The notes below the pieces were generated by a model. The model searched no databases. It worked only from the letters and a program-made list of their open reading frames with translations, and was not told the DNA's origin. From Saccharomycopsis malanga (lineage: Eukaryota; Ascomycota; Saccharomycetes; Ascoideales; Saccharomycopsidaceae), in contig CP025325.1 of the NCBI GenBank assembly GCA_004014935.1, positions 1,364,001-1,428,000 of the forward strand: a DNA stretch of 64,000 nt. Direction: 5' to 3'. How positions within the stretch are numbered: position 1 is the stretch's first letter; each line of letters opens with the position of its first letter. The translations under genes and the position numbers were made by a program. Below, piece by piece: positions 1 to 10,451 of the stretch.

Positions 1-368
1 ACAGCAGAGCTGCCTAAAGGAGCCTCGTCGATATCTTTAGTGAGAGAAGTTAACAATGACTGGTTCTTCACCTTTGACTCAGCGCTTTTAGACGTTTCCT
101 TGTAAAGATCGGGGCTGTTGTACACATTCAAACTGTCGCAATTCTGCTTGTCGTAAGGAGATTCAAGCAGAGCTGTATTGTCGTGTAGACTCTGAGTGGT
201 TTCTTCCTCTTCAGAATGAGATTCGTCATGTTTCGACTGCGTGGGAGAGTCATCAAATTTGGGCGGGGCAAACTCATCGCTTTGAAGAATGTTTGGTAGC
301 TTCGAACCAAACGGAGATTCAGTGTAAACATCATCCCAATGAGAGGCAGTAAGATCCTCGTCAGCCAT
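1..368 (-). CDS. N-terminal fragment of an acidic protein, possibly Vps5-like sorting nexin (partial)
   Basis: The ATG lies at 366-368 on the minus strand and the frame stays open to the window edge, giving 122 residues of an incomplete protein. The fragment starts MADEDLTASHWDDVYTESPF and is rich in Ser, Asp and Glu, with no hydrophobic stretch. The opening pattern of an acidic residue run, then W-D-(D/E), resembles the start of the retromer sorting nexin Vps5 as I remember it, followed by a disordered acidic leader. The diagnostic PX and BAR domains would lie off the left edge, so the family call is a guess. The gene itself is likely real: 122 codons are open with no stop. No TATA or other control site stands out upstream. 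Confidence 0.4.
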   Translation of the reverse strand, partial: MADEDLTASHWDDVYTESPFGSKLPNILQSDEFAPPKFDDSPTQSKHDESHSEEEETTQSLHDNTALLESPYDKQNCDSLNVYNSPDLYKETSKSAESKVKNQSLLTSLTKDIDEAPLGSSA

Positions 369-705
369 CTTCTAATATATCTGTTGATAGATCCTCAATT
401 AACGCTGTCAAGCTCTTGATAAACTTGTCTGTCTGTTAAGCGTTAAGGCGTTTAATACAGCCTGTTCGCTACAAAGATGGAGGGTAACCGGAATTAAGAT
501 ATAGTTTTAATATACTACTATTAGTACTAATAATAAGACGAAAACAATTTCCTACTAGACAAGAGATCCTTACAATGCCGTGTAAATTAATTCATGATAA
601 ATTGTCGATTTTCCATGAGTTTTTCACTTTTGGTATTCTGCAGAGTTTTTCTGGGCTACAAAATAATGACCAAGGTATTTTATCGATTTAAACAATCTAT
701 GCGCG
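369..705. other. Intergenic, 5' flank of the left-edge gene
   Basis: AT-rich DNA with no reading frame or RNA gene that I can support. It ends at the left target-site duplication of the SINE copy at 721-957. Confidence 0.5.
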
Positions 706-972
706 CTTGTAAATTTTATAACAATAATGGTAATATCTTATATTTAGAGCCAAGTAAATATCAATTTCGTATATACGCGCTACGTCTAAAGGGATTTTGT
801 GGAACCCGGTGGGGAAACCCCAATCATGTCCCGGTCATTATAATCTGCTGACCCTTAAACCTATAAGGTCTGTTTTCTCGTACTCAAGAATATTGGCCTT
901 TCAACTATCCTGCCAGGTCTTTTTCTGTTCTTCGAGAGTACCGCTGAGCAATCCCGCCTTGTAAATTCTATA
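706..972 (-). mobile_element. tRNA-derived SINE-like element, full-length copy, with target-site duplication
   Basis: The body is 721-957, read on the minus strand. It is bounded by a 15-bp direct repeat with one mismatch (706-720 and 958-972, CTTGTAAATTYTATA). In sense orientation it begins with a tRNA-like head, GCGGGATTGCTCAGCGG, containing a degenerate A box. It then shares with the copy at 60229-60483 the blocks AGAAAAAGACCTGG, AGGATA, CCGG-ACATGAT and TTTAGAC-TA-CGCGTATATACGA, and ends in an ATATTACCATTATTGT tail. A polar element with an A box, an A/T-rich 3' tail and a target duplication fits a SINE moved by a LINE reverse transcriptase. It is clearly diverged from the other copies, so it is not recent. 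It lies about 515 bp downstream of the CDC21 stop. Confidence 0.82.
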
Positions 973-1472
973 TAGATTTGATTTTTGGTGAGAAATTTCC
1001 CCTTTGCTTGTTGAAAGGCAAAACTAGTTGTATAAATTGACATTTCTAGGTCCACAGCAGGCGAGACTTTTTCAAACTCTTTTGGTTGGCCATAAAATGC
1101 CTGTTGCTCCCTCAATGTGTTTCTTATTCTCCTAATGTAGTAATAACAGCTTGCCAAAATTGCACTCTGTAGTCTATCTCAAAATATTCACCACATTAGC
1201 AAGGTAATAAAGGTGGTGAATGGGATGAAATGAGTGGAACCAGAAGCAGCTATACTATAGTTTGGCCATGCACTTTGGCTCTAAAAGTGCCGTCAATTTG
1301 ATATGTTCAAAAATGGTTATAAAGAAAACATAGAAACAAATAATAAGCACATCTGCATTATCAAATACAAAATACTCAACATCTAACCAATGTATATTAT
1401 CATAACAACACTCTCAACATCTAGCTATATAAGCAAAATCAAATAACCATAAAAACAAAGAAAAACCACCCA
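973..1472. other. Intergenic, downstream of CDC21
   Basis: About 500 bp of AT-rich DNA between the SINE copy and the CDC21 stop codon. The last ~150 bp hold A-rich runs typical of a yeast 3' untranslated region. I see nothing else in it. Confidence 0.5.
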
Positions 1473-2396
1473 TTAAACACTCATTTTCATGTTGATACGG
1501 CCGTGTGGATGATAATCGGTAATTTCAAAGTCTTCAAACTTGAAATCATCAATATCAGTAACGTTTCTTTTAATCTTCAACTTTGGAAAGCTTCTTGGAA
1601 CTCTGTTAATTTGCTCTTGTAAGGCTTCAATGTGGTCCTTGTACACGTGGGCGTCACCCATGGTGTGTATGAACTCACCACAGTCCATGTCACACACCTG
1701 GGCAATCATCTTGGTTAGAAGAGCATACGACGCAATATTGAAAGGAACACCCAAGCCCATATCGCAAGATCTCTGGTATAGGAGACACGAGAGCTGAGGT
1801 CTGCCATCTTTAGGAAAGTTTACATAGAACTGACTAAACACATGGCAAGGAGGAAGCGCCATCTTAGGGAAATCTGGTGGGTTCCAAGCAGACATAATGA
1901 TTCTTCTATCGTACGGGTTGGTCTTCAATTTATGGATAACCTCCGCTAATTGATCCACGCCTTGGCCATTGTAGTCGGCATCACAATTCTTGTATTCTGC
2001 TCCAAAATGTCTCCACTGGAACCCATAAACAGGACCTAAATCGCCCTCTCTATTCTTTGTCAACCCAATACTGTCTAGATACTCTCTGCTTCCATTTCCT
2101 TCCCAGATCTTAACGCCCTGTTCCGAAAGCTTCTTGCCGTCAGTGCAGCCCTTAATAAACCAAAGAAGCTCCAAGATAATGCCCTTGGAAAATACCTTCT
2201 TGGTGGTCAACAAAGGAAACTGGTCGTTCTTCAAAGAAAACCGGAGCTGTGGAGGAGCAAACAAGCTTCTGGTCCCAGTTCCTGTTCTGTCTGGTCTGTC
2301 TTCACCCTCTTCAATAATTCTTTTGCAGAGAGCTAAATACTGAAGCTCCTCGGCGTTAACAGCGTCAGTAGATTGTGTGGATCCAACTGTCATCAT
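1473..2396 (-). CDS. CDC21: Thymidylate synthase
   Basis: Converts dUMP to dTMP with methylenetetrahydrofolate as methyl donor, the only de novo route to thymidylate. The 307-residue protein is close to the usual ~304 of yeasts and complete. Family signatures are the phosphate-binding DRTGTGT near residue 36, the catalytic-cysteine motif [10 protein letters not shown] near residue 185, [12 protein letters not shown], and the C-terminal MKMSV that closes over the active site. The start is the first of two tandem ATGs at 2396; the codon before it is TTG. An exact MCB site (ACGCGT) lies 83 bp upstream, so G1/S control by MBF is likely, as in S. cerevisiae. It feeds the same folate pool as MTD1 at 53477-54478. 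The identification is very secure. Confidence 0.98.
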   Translation of the reverse strand: MMTVGSTQSTDAVNAEELQYLALCKRIIEEGEDRPDRTGTGTRSLFAPPQLRFSLKNDQFPLLTTKKVFSKGIILELLWFIKGCTDGKKLSEQGVKIWEGNGSREYLDSIGLTKNREGDLGPVYGFQWRHFGAEYKNCDADYNGQGVDQLAEVIHKLKTNPYDRRIIMSAWNPPDFPKMALPPCHVFSQFYVNFPKDGRPQLSCLLYQRSCDMGLGVPFNIASYALLTKMIAQVCDMDCGEFIHTMGDAHVYKDHIEALQEQINRVPRSFPKLKIKRNVTDIDDFKFEDFEITDYHPHGRINMKMSV

Positions 2397-2478
2397 CAAA
2401 ATTGTTGATTATAGTTTGTATTTGTCTGTTCTCAAAGAAGAGAATACTTTCTTGTTAAGATCAACTTTTCACAACGCA

Positions 2479-2484
2479 ACGCGT
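2479..2484. promoter_or_regulatory. MCB element (ACGCGT) upstream of CDC21
   Basis: Exact palindromic MluI cell-cycle box, 83 bp upstream of the CDC21 ATG. A partial second site (CGCGTCGAC) lies at about 2515. MBF (Mbp1-Swi6) binding here is inferred from the motif and from the known regulation of the ortholog. Confidence 0.7.
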
Positions 2485-3857
2485 CTTCTTATCACCGAAA
2501 AAAAAATATAATCTCGCGTCGACGGTGCAGGGTGGACAACCCTTTATTTTCGCAACATAACATATAAATATTGTATGGAGTGTTAGAATGATCAAGGAAA
2601 GGGGAAGCAACAGATAATATATAGAGCCATATTGAAAACAAGAAGAAAGAAATATTAAAGCAATAATACTGTAGATTTGAGAAGAGAAGAATCAACTACG
2701 AGAACAGGCTAATGATTGATCATTAACAGGTCAGTACAGCCCATGCGGTCAAACAAAATAAGGAGACCATCTGTATAAAATGCAAAGAATAGAAACATAC
2801 ATGGGTTTACCATCGATGTTATAGATTCGTATAGAAGTATATAGAAAGTTAATTATGATAACATGTCGGTTCCGTATGTACGCTTTATAATAAAAGGAGA
2901 ACTGGTAAGAACCCAACGAGAAAGACCAATATGCCTTTCAATAAACTTCCATACGCATCCATTTGACCCCGGTTGTCTGAAAAGTTAGGATCAGAATATG
3001 TATAAATCATTAATCAACAATTTACAGTTTCTGAGGTCAATTATAAATATGTAAGCCAAATTAAAGGGAAGAAAAGAATTAAAGGGGAGAATACATATAA
3101 AATAAAATGAACTGGAAAATATTTGGATAGGACAAATAATACAAGCTAAATCTTAAATACAGAATTTGAAAACACAGGTTGAGGCAACTGTCTGGAATAC
3201 TACACAGGCATATTCTAGTGCTTACTACCCAGCCCATCGGGTGTTCAAGTAATAAGATTATGAATCATTGAGATACTAAAGTAATATAGTGGGTTTTCTC
3301 ACTGGGTGTACTATAAAGATAGTTTTGTATTAAACGGAGAATGGGTAAAAACGTAACCAACTATATAAAATGTAATGCAGGAAGTCCAAATAAAGGAGAG
3401 AAAGAGAGCAATTCCCAACAAGAAGAGCAACTGTAAACAGAAAACACGGAATAAGGGAACCAATCAAACCATAGGGTTAGAAGCATATAGGACTTTCCCG
3501 CCAATACACACTATTATCAGATTAACTACATTTGAAAATGTATAATAATATCACCACTGACCCAAAACTGTACAATACTGCAAACTTGGTATTATTAAAA
3601 AGACTTACTAACGGCCAGGAGATAGAGCAGCAAGTAATAATCAATGTAATAACCAACCCAAACCGAACAAGACTACAAAATTGTAAATAAATGACATTTC
3701 AAATCTTTAATTATAGAAAAAAACTTAACATTTTACAAAATTTAAAAACAAAAACTTAACACTTAAAGATTTAAAAACAAAAAAAAACTAACAAATAACG
3801 AATAACGAATAAAATCACAACAGACCCCAATCAAACTTTTTTCATGTACAATACCAC
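2485..3857. other. Intergenic between the CDC21 promoter and the DCK1 3' end
   Basis: 1.4 kb of AT-rich sequence without a credible gene. The stretch at 3715-3800 is A-rich with short repeats (AAAAACTTAACA, and ATAACGA twice), consistent with the 3' end of DCK1. I found no tRNA, SINE or structured RNA. Confidence 0.5.
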
Positions 3858-6800
3858 TCACTCGACAATGTTACGGGACTGTCTCCAGTTAAGAACACTT
3901 CTTTTGGTAGAAGTTCTATGAGAATGCGAGTGAGCGGCAGTGGAATCTGTGCGCTGGGAATTGTCGGAGCTATTACTTTGGATTCTATTCAAATAATTTT
4001 CTTTAGCAGAACTGTGGCCAGGAACAGGCACAGGCAATTGGATACTAGGGGTGTTTAACAAAGCGGAGCTTGAAGAGATTTGAGTGTTGATGTCGTCTGT
4101 TTTTATATCGTTGCGAGTAATTTCCTCTTCAAAATTCTTCTTGAAAAGATCAACCAAAGTGTATTGTGACTCTTGCATGGACTGAGGCACAAGTTTAGCA
4201 TGGATGATCAAGCAGCGACGAAGGGTTTGTGCCAATTCGCTGAACAGAAGACGTAATGTTTCCAACTGAATGGCATACGCAGGATTTTTAGTGAACGTGT
4301 CGGATCCAAAGAAAACACGGTACTGACTGATTCCACCGTTAACCGGAGCGTCAATGGTACCACTAAGTTGACGCGACAACTCACTGAAGATGTTGCTTAG
4401 GTCTTCCTTCTCTTTAAGAGCCTTATTTGCCATGGTTTCAATACCGATCAATTCCTGTGTCTTTGAAGACAAGGCGCGGAGGGCGTTTTGCAACGGTGAG
4501 AGCTTGACGGTGACTGCGGACTTAATCTCGCTACGGTTCATCAATGTCGGGAAGGACGTGTACGTTTCGTATGTTGTTTCCTCTACCCACAAGTCCATGA
4601 CGGACGAGGAGCCTGGCAACCGACGTGCATTGGAAAACCGGTTCAAGTTCCGGTTCTCCATGTACAACCGGGCACTAAGTGACAAGGAAGCGGCGTTAAG
4701 AGCAACAGGAACACGTGGTTCGACGGTGGTGATGTGCAAATAACGGCCCGCAGGAAGCGAATCCGTCAACCGACGTGCCTCGTCGTCATCACTTACAATA
4801 AGGGCACCAGGGTGAAGTCGTAATAACCGGTCATGAACACTCGTGATATGCTCGAACGGATAACCCTCGTAAATGTACTGACGGCCTCTAACGGACTTTG
4901 GGAAACCAAAACCAATAAAAGCGATACGGAAATACGCTGGGGTGAGTCTCTCAACGGTTTCGAGGTCCAAATAAAGACCTGCCAAGCTTTTGTGAGCAAA
5001 AGCGAGTCCTTTGAAGTCACATGTGACGGTGTCGTAGACATGGGCAAGTTGCTTGTAGACCTCGACTGCTTTTTCCAAGGCATGGCCCTTCACAAAGTTA
5101 TTAGCCATCATTTTCATGAGTGCTTCTTTACGGTCGAAAGAAGACTGTTCTGGGAATCTTGGCCTGATACATACGGGCAACCGGTCAGACCGGTTCCAAG
5201 TGTATGTTGATGCGAGCAACTCCAAACTTAAACCGGCCTGCACATAGTTATGTTTCGCAATGTTGGATTCGACCATCTCACTGATGAACAGATGCAACAA
5301 TTCAGGTTTGTCCACGTGCTTGAGAAATCCGTTGATGTTCAACTTGTGGAATGTACGATCGTCATCGAATTCCGGGCCTGGTGGCACATTTTCCAAGTCG
5401 TTAAGAACCTCAAGGAATTCGTACAAATTCTGGATAAAGCTGTCAAGCAGGTCAAACGCCTCGTCTTCACGATCAATGCGTACTGCTGCCTTTAATCGAC
5501 GGATGAATGTTCTTTCCTCGTATTGCCCCGGCTTGTACCGGTTACTGTGGAATATTTCATAAAGACCAACAATGCACTCACGTTCAATGTCGCTAAGCTT
5601 TTCGTTCAACAACCACTCTGAAACCAAGATGGTCCATAACATCTTAACCCCGACGGCCTGGCAGTTGGCGTGACGTTGCAATGCAAACAACATCAAGTCC
5701 TGAAGCACACCATAGTCATAATTGATGAATTCAACTTGAAATCCACCAAATCGCAGCAATTGAAACCTTTCAGCGTCCTCATCCAAAGCGTCCCAAGCTA
5801 AGGCATCCCAGACTTCGTCAACTAACACACAGACACGATTGCGGACGTCTCCAGTGAGTTTCCAGCACGCTTTACGCGGCACATCAGCCAAATGACAGAT
5901 AGACACCGGCATGGCAGTCGCAAACTTGAGACATGTCTTCAAATAATTGCCCCATAAAAGCCGGTCAAAATCATCCGCATGCGCAACCGCAGGAATATAA
6001 TCACTAACCATCATATCTTTTAACAATTCAAACGCCGTGATTCCAGCCTCAAGAACCATGGCATGTAAGGATAACCATTTCTGTGCCGGGTAACACTTAG
6101 ATTGAATCATCAAACGAGCAGTTTGGATAATGTTCAAGATTTGTTCTTTATTGACGTGTTTAGCAAAATGGTCAGATTTGTTGAACATGTGGTCGTCCTT
6201 GGCAGTTTCAAATAGTGTTTGGAGGCCGTGGTCTCCAGCCACGTGTTTAGCAATTTTGCATACGTAAGCAAAAAGCGTAGTGAGTTCAATGAGCACCTCT
6301 ACAAACGTCTCATCGTTAACAATTGAATCCATAGTAATTTCTGCGAATGGATATTCGGTTGGAAACAATGGCGTGAAGGTTCTTTTTGGTTTAAACAATC
6401 CGTTGGCTCTGGCAAACTTGTTATAATGAAGCAAGATGCCTGAGAGAGCAGGCATCAACCGGACCACTCCACGACACAAGTAGAAGTCCTCTGTTTTGTT
6501 CGACCGCACAATGTCCCAACAGATGCCGCATACTGAGACTAAAATGCCATTAGCCAAACGTGATGCCTCAATATCATTGTGACCTACTAAAACCTCCATT
6601 GCCCAGCCAATCGAGGTCAAAATCAACTTGTCACGACACACTCTGTTTTCTACAACCCACGAGTGCAAAAGACGACGTATCAAAAGAAGTTTTGTGATGA
6701 TAAATCCATACACTTTGTCATTACGTTTGTTTAAAGGCTGGGCAACATAGCCGGCATCATCCACAGTCGCCAAACCACGAATTCCAACTGAATCAATCAA

Positions 6801-9554
6801 AATAATCCCGAAATTTAGTGTGTCCTCGTCCATAAAAATGGTGCGCAAGCTGTCAAGCCACAAATCAATCACCTCCAAGATGTATGACTGGTCCGAAGTG
6901 AATTTGTTGTCCTTGGATGACAAAAAAGTGGCAATGGAGCTAAGGAACGATTTCCATGAATTAATAAACAGATCCACTGTTTTTGAATCAGTTGTTTTAA
7001 TCGCTAACCGAAGAACCAAAGTCGAAACTCTGCACACAGACCGATTAAAGTACTCCCATGACGTCTGGAACAGCGAGAAGTATTGTTCCATTTTGGACAA
7101 TAAATAAAAGCCAACTGCTGGCAACCCTGTAGCACTCTTCACAAAATTATCAAACAAGTACACATATTGGTCCTTACGAGCAATTACAAAATCAAGCACG
7201 TGTACAATACTTTCGAAGACCGACTTGTTTAACGCAGCCAATCCAAGGTCCACCGAGGTTTTGTAAACCTCCAAAAGAGCTGTAAGCAACTCTGCAAAGT
7301 ACTTGACCAAATGAGCGGTGTCTAAGTTATTAAACTTGTTGATAAGCTGTACAAAGTTGTCTTCGTTTGCAGGCAACGAAATCAAGTTTTTCCAGTTAAG
7401 CAACGTATGGCATGAATGGTCAATGTTGAACGACTTGCCCACATATTCACTGGTGATTTCAAACGACACTGACATGTTGTGGCTGTTTCCTACACTTGCC
7501 AACTCTACGGAATGTGTTTTCTTATACTCAATAGCTTGGTTACTCCGGCGAATTAACAATTTGCCCTCGGCAACGACCTCGCCGTTAATATAGGCAAAGA
7601 AATTAAGAAAATCGTTTTCTGCGGTGTTTAACAACGTCTTATTGGATCCACTACCAATGCCGCTAACACGTACAACTTCTCCGACAGACTCTTCTGAATG
7701 AACCGAGGGAAACTGCCACACCGATGAAGCAGCCTCATTTGCTCCTTTACTAAACGCAATGCTAGGATTATTCAGAGCAACCTGAACTGTCACAGGATAC
7801 CCTTTCATTGAGCCGCTTTTCACCGCTACCTTACCCAACTTGATATAAAACCGCTCCGAGCTCTTCACCATCGGATCATAGTACATGGTCCGCACCTGAG
7901 CTATTGGCCGAAGTCCACTAGAATCAAGATCGCCCATCAAATTCGGAGTGCTGCTCTTGAACTCTTTAATCGTCACTATCAACTTCTCGGCACGTGGGTT
8001 CACCGCCACACCTTTATTGGACCCGCGGATAATCCGGTCGGTCAATTCGCCCCATCCGTTGTTTGGGTCGCTAGCAACCGAGGGCTCAGACCGGTTAATG
8101 TATGAACCAAAAAGCTTGATTTTGAATTGATGCGACTCACCAGCAGCCAAACTGCCCTTATGGCGAGAGAACACTCTTGAAATATCGGTGACCCCAGCAG
8201 CTACACCCTTCCGGATCTTTCCGACAGTCGAACCCCCGGTTTTGCCCTCAGAGACAACTTCAATGTCCTCGGTGAGCACTGCCACCAAATAGATCCGGCC
8301 CTTCTCGACCTCGCCGGCCGGAATGTTCCGGAAAAGTGCTGCACTGAGGTTGTCCATGTCGCCTGCTGTCCGGATTGGCACAGCAAACGCCTCTGTAATC
8401 CGCGCACGGGCGTTTCGAAGGTACAAGTAGGCGGTCATCCCAAGAAAGCCCTTGGGTGTGACACTGGAGCTCATCTCAAGAGACTTGAAGTCAATGAGAA
8501 TCTGGGACGGCACGGCCTTCTGAAACTTTGCGTTTGGCAACGGCTTCAATGCGGCTAGCTCAGTGTCGGAAAGCGGGTAGTTGGAACATAAGGCAAACAT
8601 GAGCTGATTGATGGCAATCACGTCTGGGGTGGCATGTTTGGTGATGTCAGGAGAACTATAGTCGAACAATTCACCTGTCTGTGGATTACGAGACAAGATT
8701 GCCTCGTAACCTGCGGTATCGTACTTGATGGTGGTGTTTTTTTTATCGATACGGTTGACACCTTTAGATGACAAGAGTTTGGCGATTTTACTGAGAATCA
8801 AAGCTACGGTTTTTCTGGCCACGTTTTTCTCAGCACGAGTGCACAAATTGTACGACAATTTAATGCGGATCTCGTCCAATTCATAATAGAGAGAGCCCAA
8901 CTTTAGCGAAAGTGAAAACTCGCCTACAGAGTACAACGAGTAGATATGAGAACTTAATAGGGAAATTGCAGGTACAATTTCATCGAGCAAATCACCCGAA
9001 TCAAGACGTAATGCTGGCAAAGGAGGTTTGATATGATAATTCAAATTTTCACCCCCTTCACGGGCCTCTGTGTCTTGTAATTCAATCTCTAAAATGGACT
9101 TGACCTTAGGGTTTTCGACAACTGCTTTGTTCACAATAGGGGCGGCCTCAAAGTTGAAACCAGTGACTTCTGATACAGTGGTGGGATCCTGGCTGTTCAA
9201 GGCAGTTGGATCAGCAAGATGCTTGTCAGAAGGATGGGTGGCCGACGACTTGGGGATCGGAATCTGCTCAAGAATCTTGACATGAGACAACGGAAGAATC
9301 ACCACCGCAATTCTTTGGTCAGGAAGCTTTTCCAAATTGGTGGTTATGGCTATAAAGTCGGTGGGCAAAGGCTGGACAAGAATGTAGCCCCGTGCCCACT
9401 TATCGTTGGCTTCGAAGATGTACACCTCATCGCCTGGATAAAGGTTCTGGAAATACGATGGAAGCTTGTCCAAATGGTTCTGCGGTAAAAAAGATTTGAT
9501 CACTCTGCCGTGGGCAAGCTTTGGAAGCGGCTGCCATTTCAGCGACGTGGTCAT
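3858..9554 (-). CDS. DCK1: DOCK-family guanine nucleotide exchange factor
   Basis: A 1898-residue protein, close to the ~1930 of yeast Dck1. In yeast Dck1 works with the ELMO homolog Lmo1 to activate the Rac-like GTPase Rho5, in stress signalling and mitophagy. An N-terminal SH3-like segment (about residues 5-65) contains HGRVIKSF, GDEVYIFE and WARGYIL. A C2-like DHR-1 region lies at about 540-740. The catalytic DHR-2 domain lies at about 1340-1790, with an AFAHKSLAGLYLDLE-type helix, YFRIAFIGFGFP, YIYEGYPFEHI and, near the end, LRRCLIIHAKLVP. The last ~110 residues are Ser/Thr/His-rich and probably disordered. The start is the ATG at 9554, giving MTTSLKWQPLP; the frame is open 16 codons further upstream but without an ATG. 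No intron is needed. Confidence 0.95.
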   Translation of the reverse strand: MTTSLKWQPLPKLAHGRVIKSFLPQNHLDKLPSYFQNLYPGDEVYIFEANDKWARGYILVQPLPTDFIAITTNLEKLPDQRIAVVILPLSHVKILEQIPIPKSSATHPSDKHLADPTALNSQDPTTVSEVTGFNFEAAPIVNKAVVENPKVKSILEIELQDTEAREGGENLNYHIKPPLPALRLDSGDLLDEIVPAISLLSSHIYSLYSVGEFSLSLKLGSLYYELDEIRIKLSYNLCTRAEKNVARKTVALILSKIAKLLSSKGVNRIDKKNTTIKYDTAGYEAILSRNPQTGELFDYSSPDITKHATPDVIAINQLMFALCSNYPLSDTELAALKPLPNAKFQKAVPSQILIDFKSLEMSSSVTPKGFLGMTAYLYLRNARARITEAFAVPIRTAGDMDNLSAALFRNIPAGEVEKGRIYLVAVLTEDIEVVSEGKTGGSTVGKIRKGVAAGVTDISRVFSRHKGSLAAGESHQFKIKLFGSYINRSEPSVASDPNNGWGELTDRIIRGSNKGVAVNPRAEKLIVTIKEFKSSTPNLMGDLDSSGLRPIAQVRTMYYDPMVKSSERFYIKLGKVAVKSGSMKGYPVTVQVALNNPSIAFSKGANEAASSVWQFPSVHSEESVGEVVRVSGIGSGSNKTLLNTAENDFLNFFAYINGEVVAEGKLLIRRSNQAIEYKKTHSVELASVGNSHNMSVSFEITSEYVGKSFNIDHSCHTLLNWKNLISLPANEDNFVQLINKFNNLDTAHLVKYFAELLTALLEVYKTSVDLGLAALNKSVFESIVHVLDFVIARKDQYVYLFDNFVKSATGLPAVGFYLLSKMEQYFSLFQTSWEYFNRSVCRVSTLVLRLAIKTTDSKTVDLFINSWKSFLSSIATFLSSKDNKFTSDQSYILEVIDLWLDSLRTIFMDEDTLNFGIILIDSVGIRGLATVDDAGYVAQPLNKRNDKVYGFIITKLLLIRRLLHSWVVENRVCRDKLILTSIGWAMEVLVGHNDIEASRLANGILVSVCGICWDIVRSNKTEDFYLCRGVVRLMPALSGILLHYNKFARANGLFKPKRTFTPLFPTEYPFAEITMDSIVNDETFVEVLIELTTLFAYVCKIAKHVAGDHGLQTLFETAKDDHMFNKSDHFAKHVNKEQILNIIQTARLMIQSKCYPAQKWLSLHAMVLEAGITAFELLKDMMVSDYIPAVAHADDFDRLLWGNYLKTCLKFATAMPVSICHLADVPRKACWKLTGDVRNRVCVLVDEVWDALAWDALDEDAERFQLLRFGGFQVEFINYDYGVLQDLMLFALQRHANCQAVGVKMLWTILVSEWLLNEKLSDIERECIVGLYEIFHSNRYKPGQYEERTFIRRLKAAVRIDREDEAFDLLDSFIQNLYEFLEVLNDLENVPPGPEFDDDRTFHKLNINGFLKHVDKPELLHLFISEMVESNIAKHNYVQAGLSLELLASTYTWNRSDRLPVCIRPRFPEQSSFDRKEALMKMMANNFVKGHALEKAVEVYKQLAHVYDTVTCDFKGLAFAHKSLAGLYLDLETVERLTPAYFRIAFIGFGFPKSVRGRQYIYEGYPFEHITSVHDRLLRLHPGALIVSDDDEARRLTDSLPAGRYLHITTVEPRVPVALNAASLSLSARLYMENRNLNRFSNARRLPGSSSVMDLWVEETTYETYTSFPTLMNRSEIKSAVTVKLSPLQNALRALSSKTQELIGIETMANKALKEKEDLSNIFSELSRQLSGTIDAPVNGGISQYRVFFGSDTFTKNPAYAIQLETLRLLFSELAQTLRRCLIIHAKLVPQSMQESQYTLVDLFKKNFEEEITRNDIKTDDINTQISSSSALLNTPSIQLPVPVPGHSSAKENYLNRIQSNSSDNSQRTDSTAAHSHSHRTSTKRSVLNWRQSRNIVE

Positions 9555-10451
9555 GGTCACACTGGCTGTAATGGTAGGACTCTGTTTAATAGTAGCAAAC
9601 AATCGCAGAAATCGGTTCAGTCACAGGCCTCAGCACAATTAATTCTTAAACCAGCCGTCAACGTACAATATATAAAAATTCAATCACCAAATTTCTTCCG
9701 TTGTCACTATGACAGGAAAGATTGCGTGTTCTCTTTTCTCGCTCTTTTTTTCACCGTGTAGATCACAGTGTGTGCGCAACTTGCTAACCGCACGCGGCCC
9801 AATTGAGAATAGTGAGGCGAGTTTATTAGAGGTGCTAAGAGGTGCTAAGAGTGCTAAATGGGATCGGCAATGTATGGGATTAATTGTAGTTTTTGCTAAG
9901 AGAATGCTTTTAGATGATGTGAAGTATTCACGAGTATACGGCGTGTTGGGTGATTGGACTGTATTTGAGAGTGTTAAAACTGGACCGTATTTTTGATAGA
10001 GTATTAAATTTGGAAACTAAAATCAATGTAGTCAGTTTAAGCCAAGTAATAAAACTTTGGTACACTGCTAGATCAAAAAGTAAAAGGTTATCTTGGCTTG
10101 TCAACAAGTAGCGTAAAGGAAGTTGGACAATGTCACATCACTTATAACCATTACTAATGTAATACACTACAATGCAAAAAAGCCATATAATACTTCCAAG
10201 AAAAAAGTTGTTTACTGTTGGGTCTTAACTAATATAATGAATATAACAATTTCAAGGTGGGAATAGAACTACAGCTGGCTGTACCAAGAACGCCTTCCAA
10301 GTATTGTAAAATGTGTAAATTAGGTCTACCTAGTCATAAATATGAGCGCCCAGTTAAGATTTACATAGAGTTGGACCTATATAGAAGTTTTCATAATAAT
10401 TACAAGCCTAATTTCAACAGTATGATCTTGCAGTTTTTCATAAAATTTCAT
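9555..10451. other. Intergenic, DCK1 promoter side
   Basis: No credible gene. It contains a short tandem repeat at 9829-9857 in which GAGGTGCTAA is repeated three times, the last unit shortened. The right end abuts the SINE copy at 10463. Confidence 0.45.
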
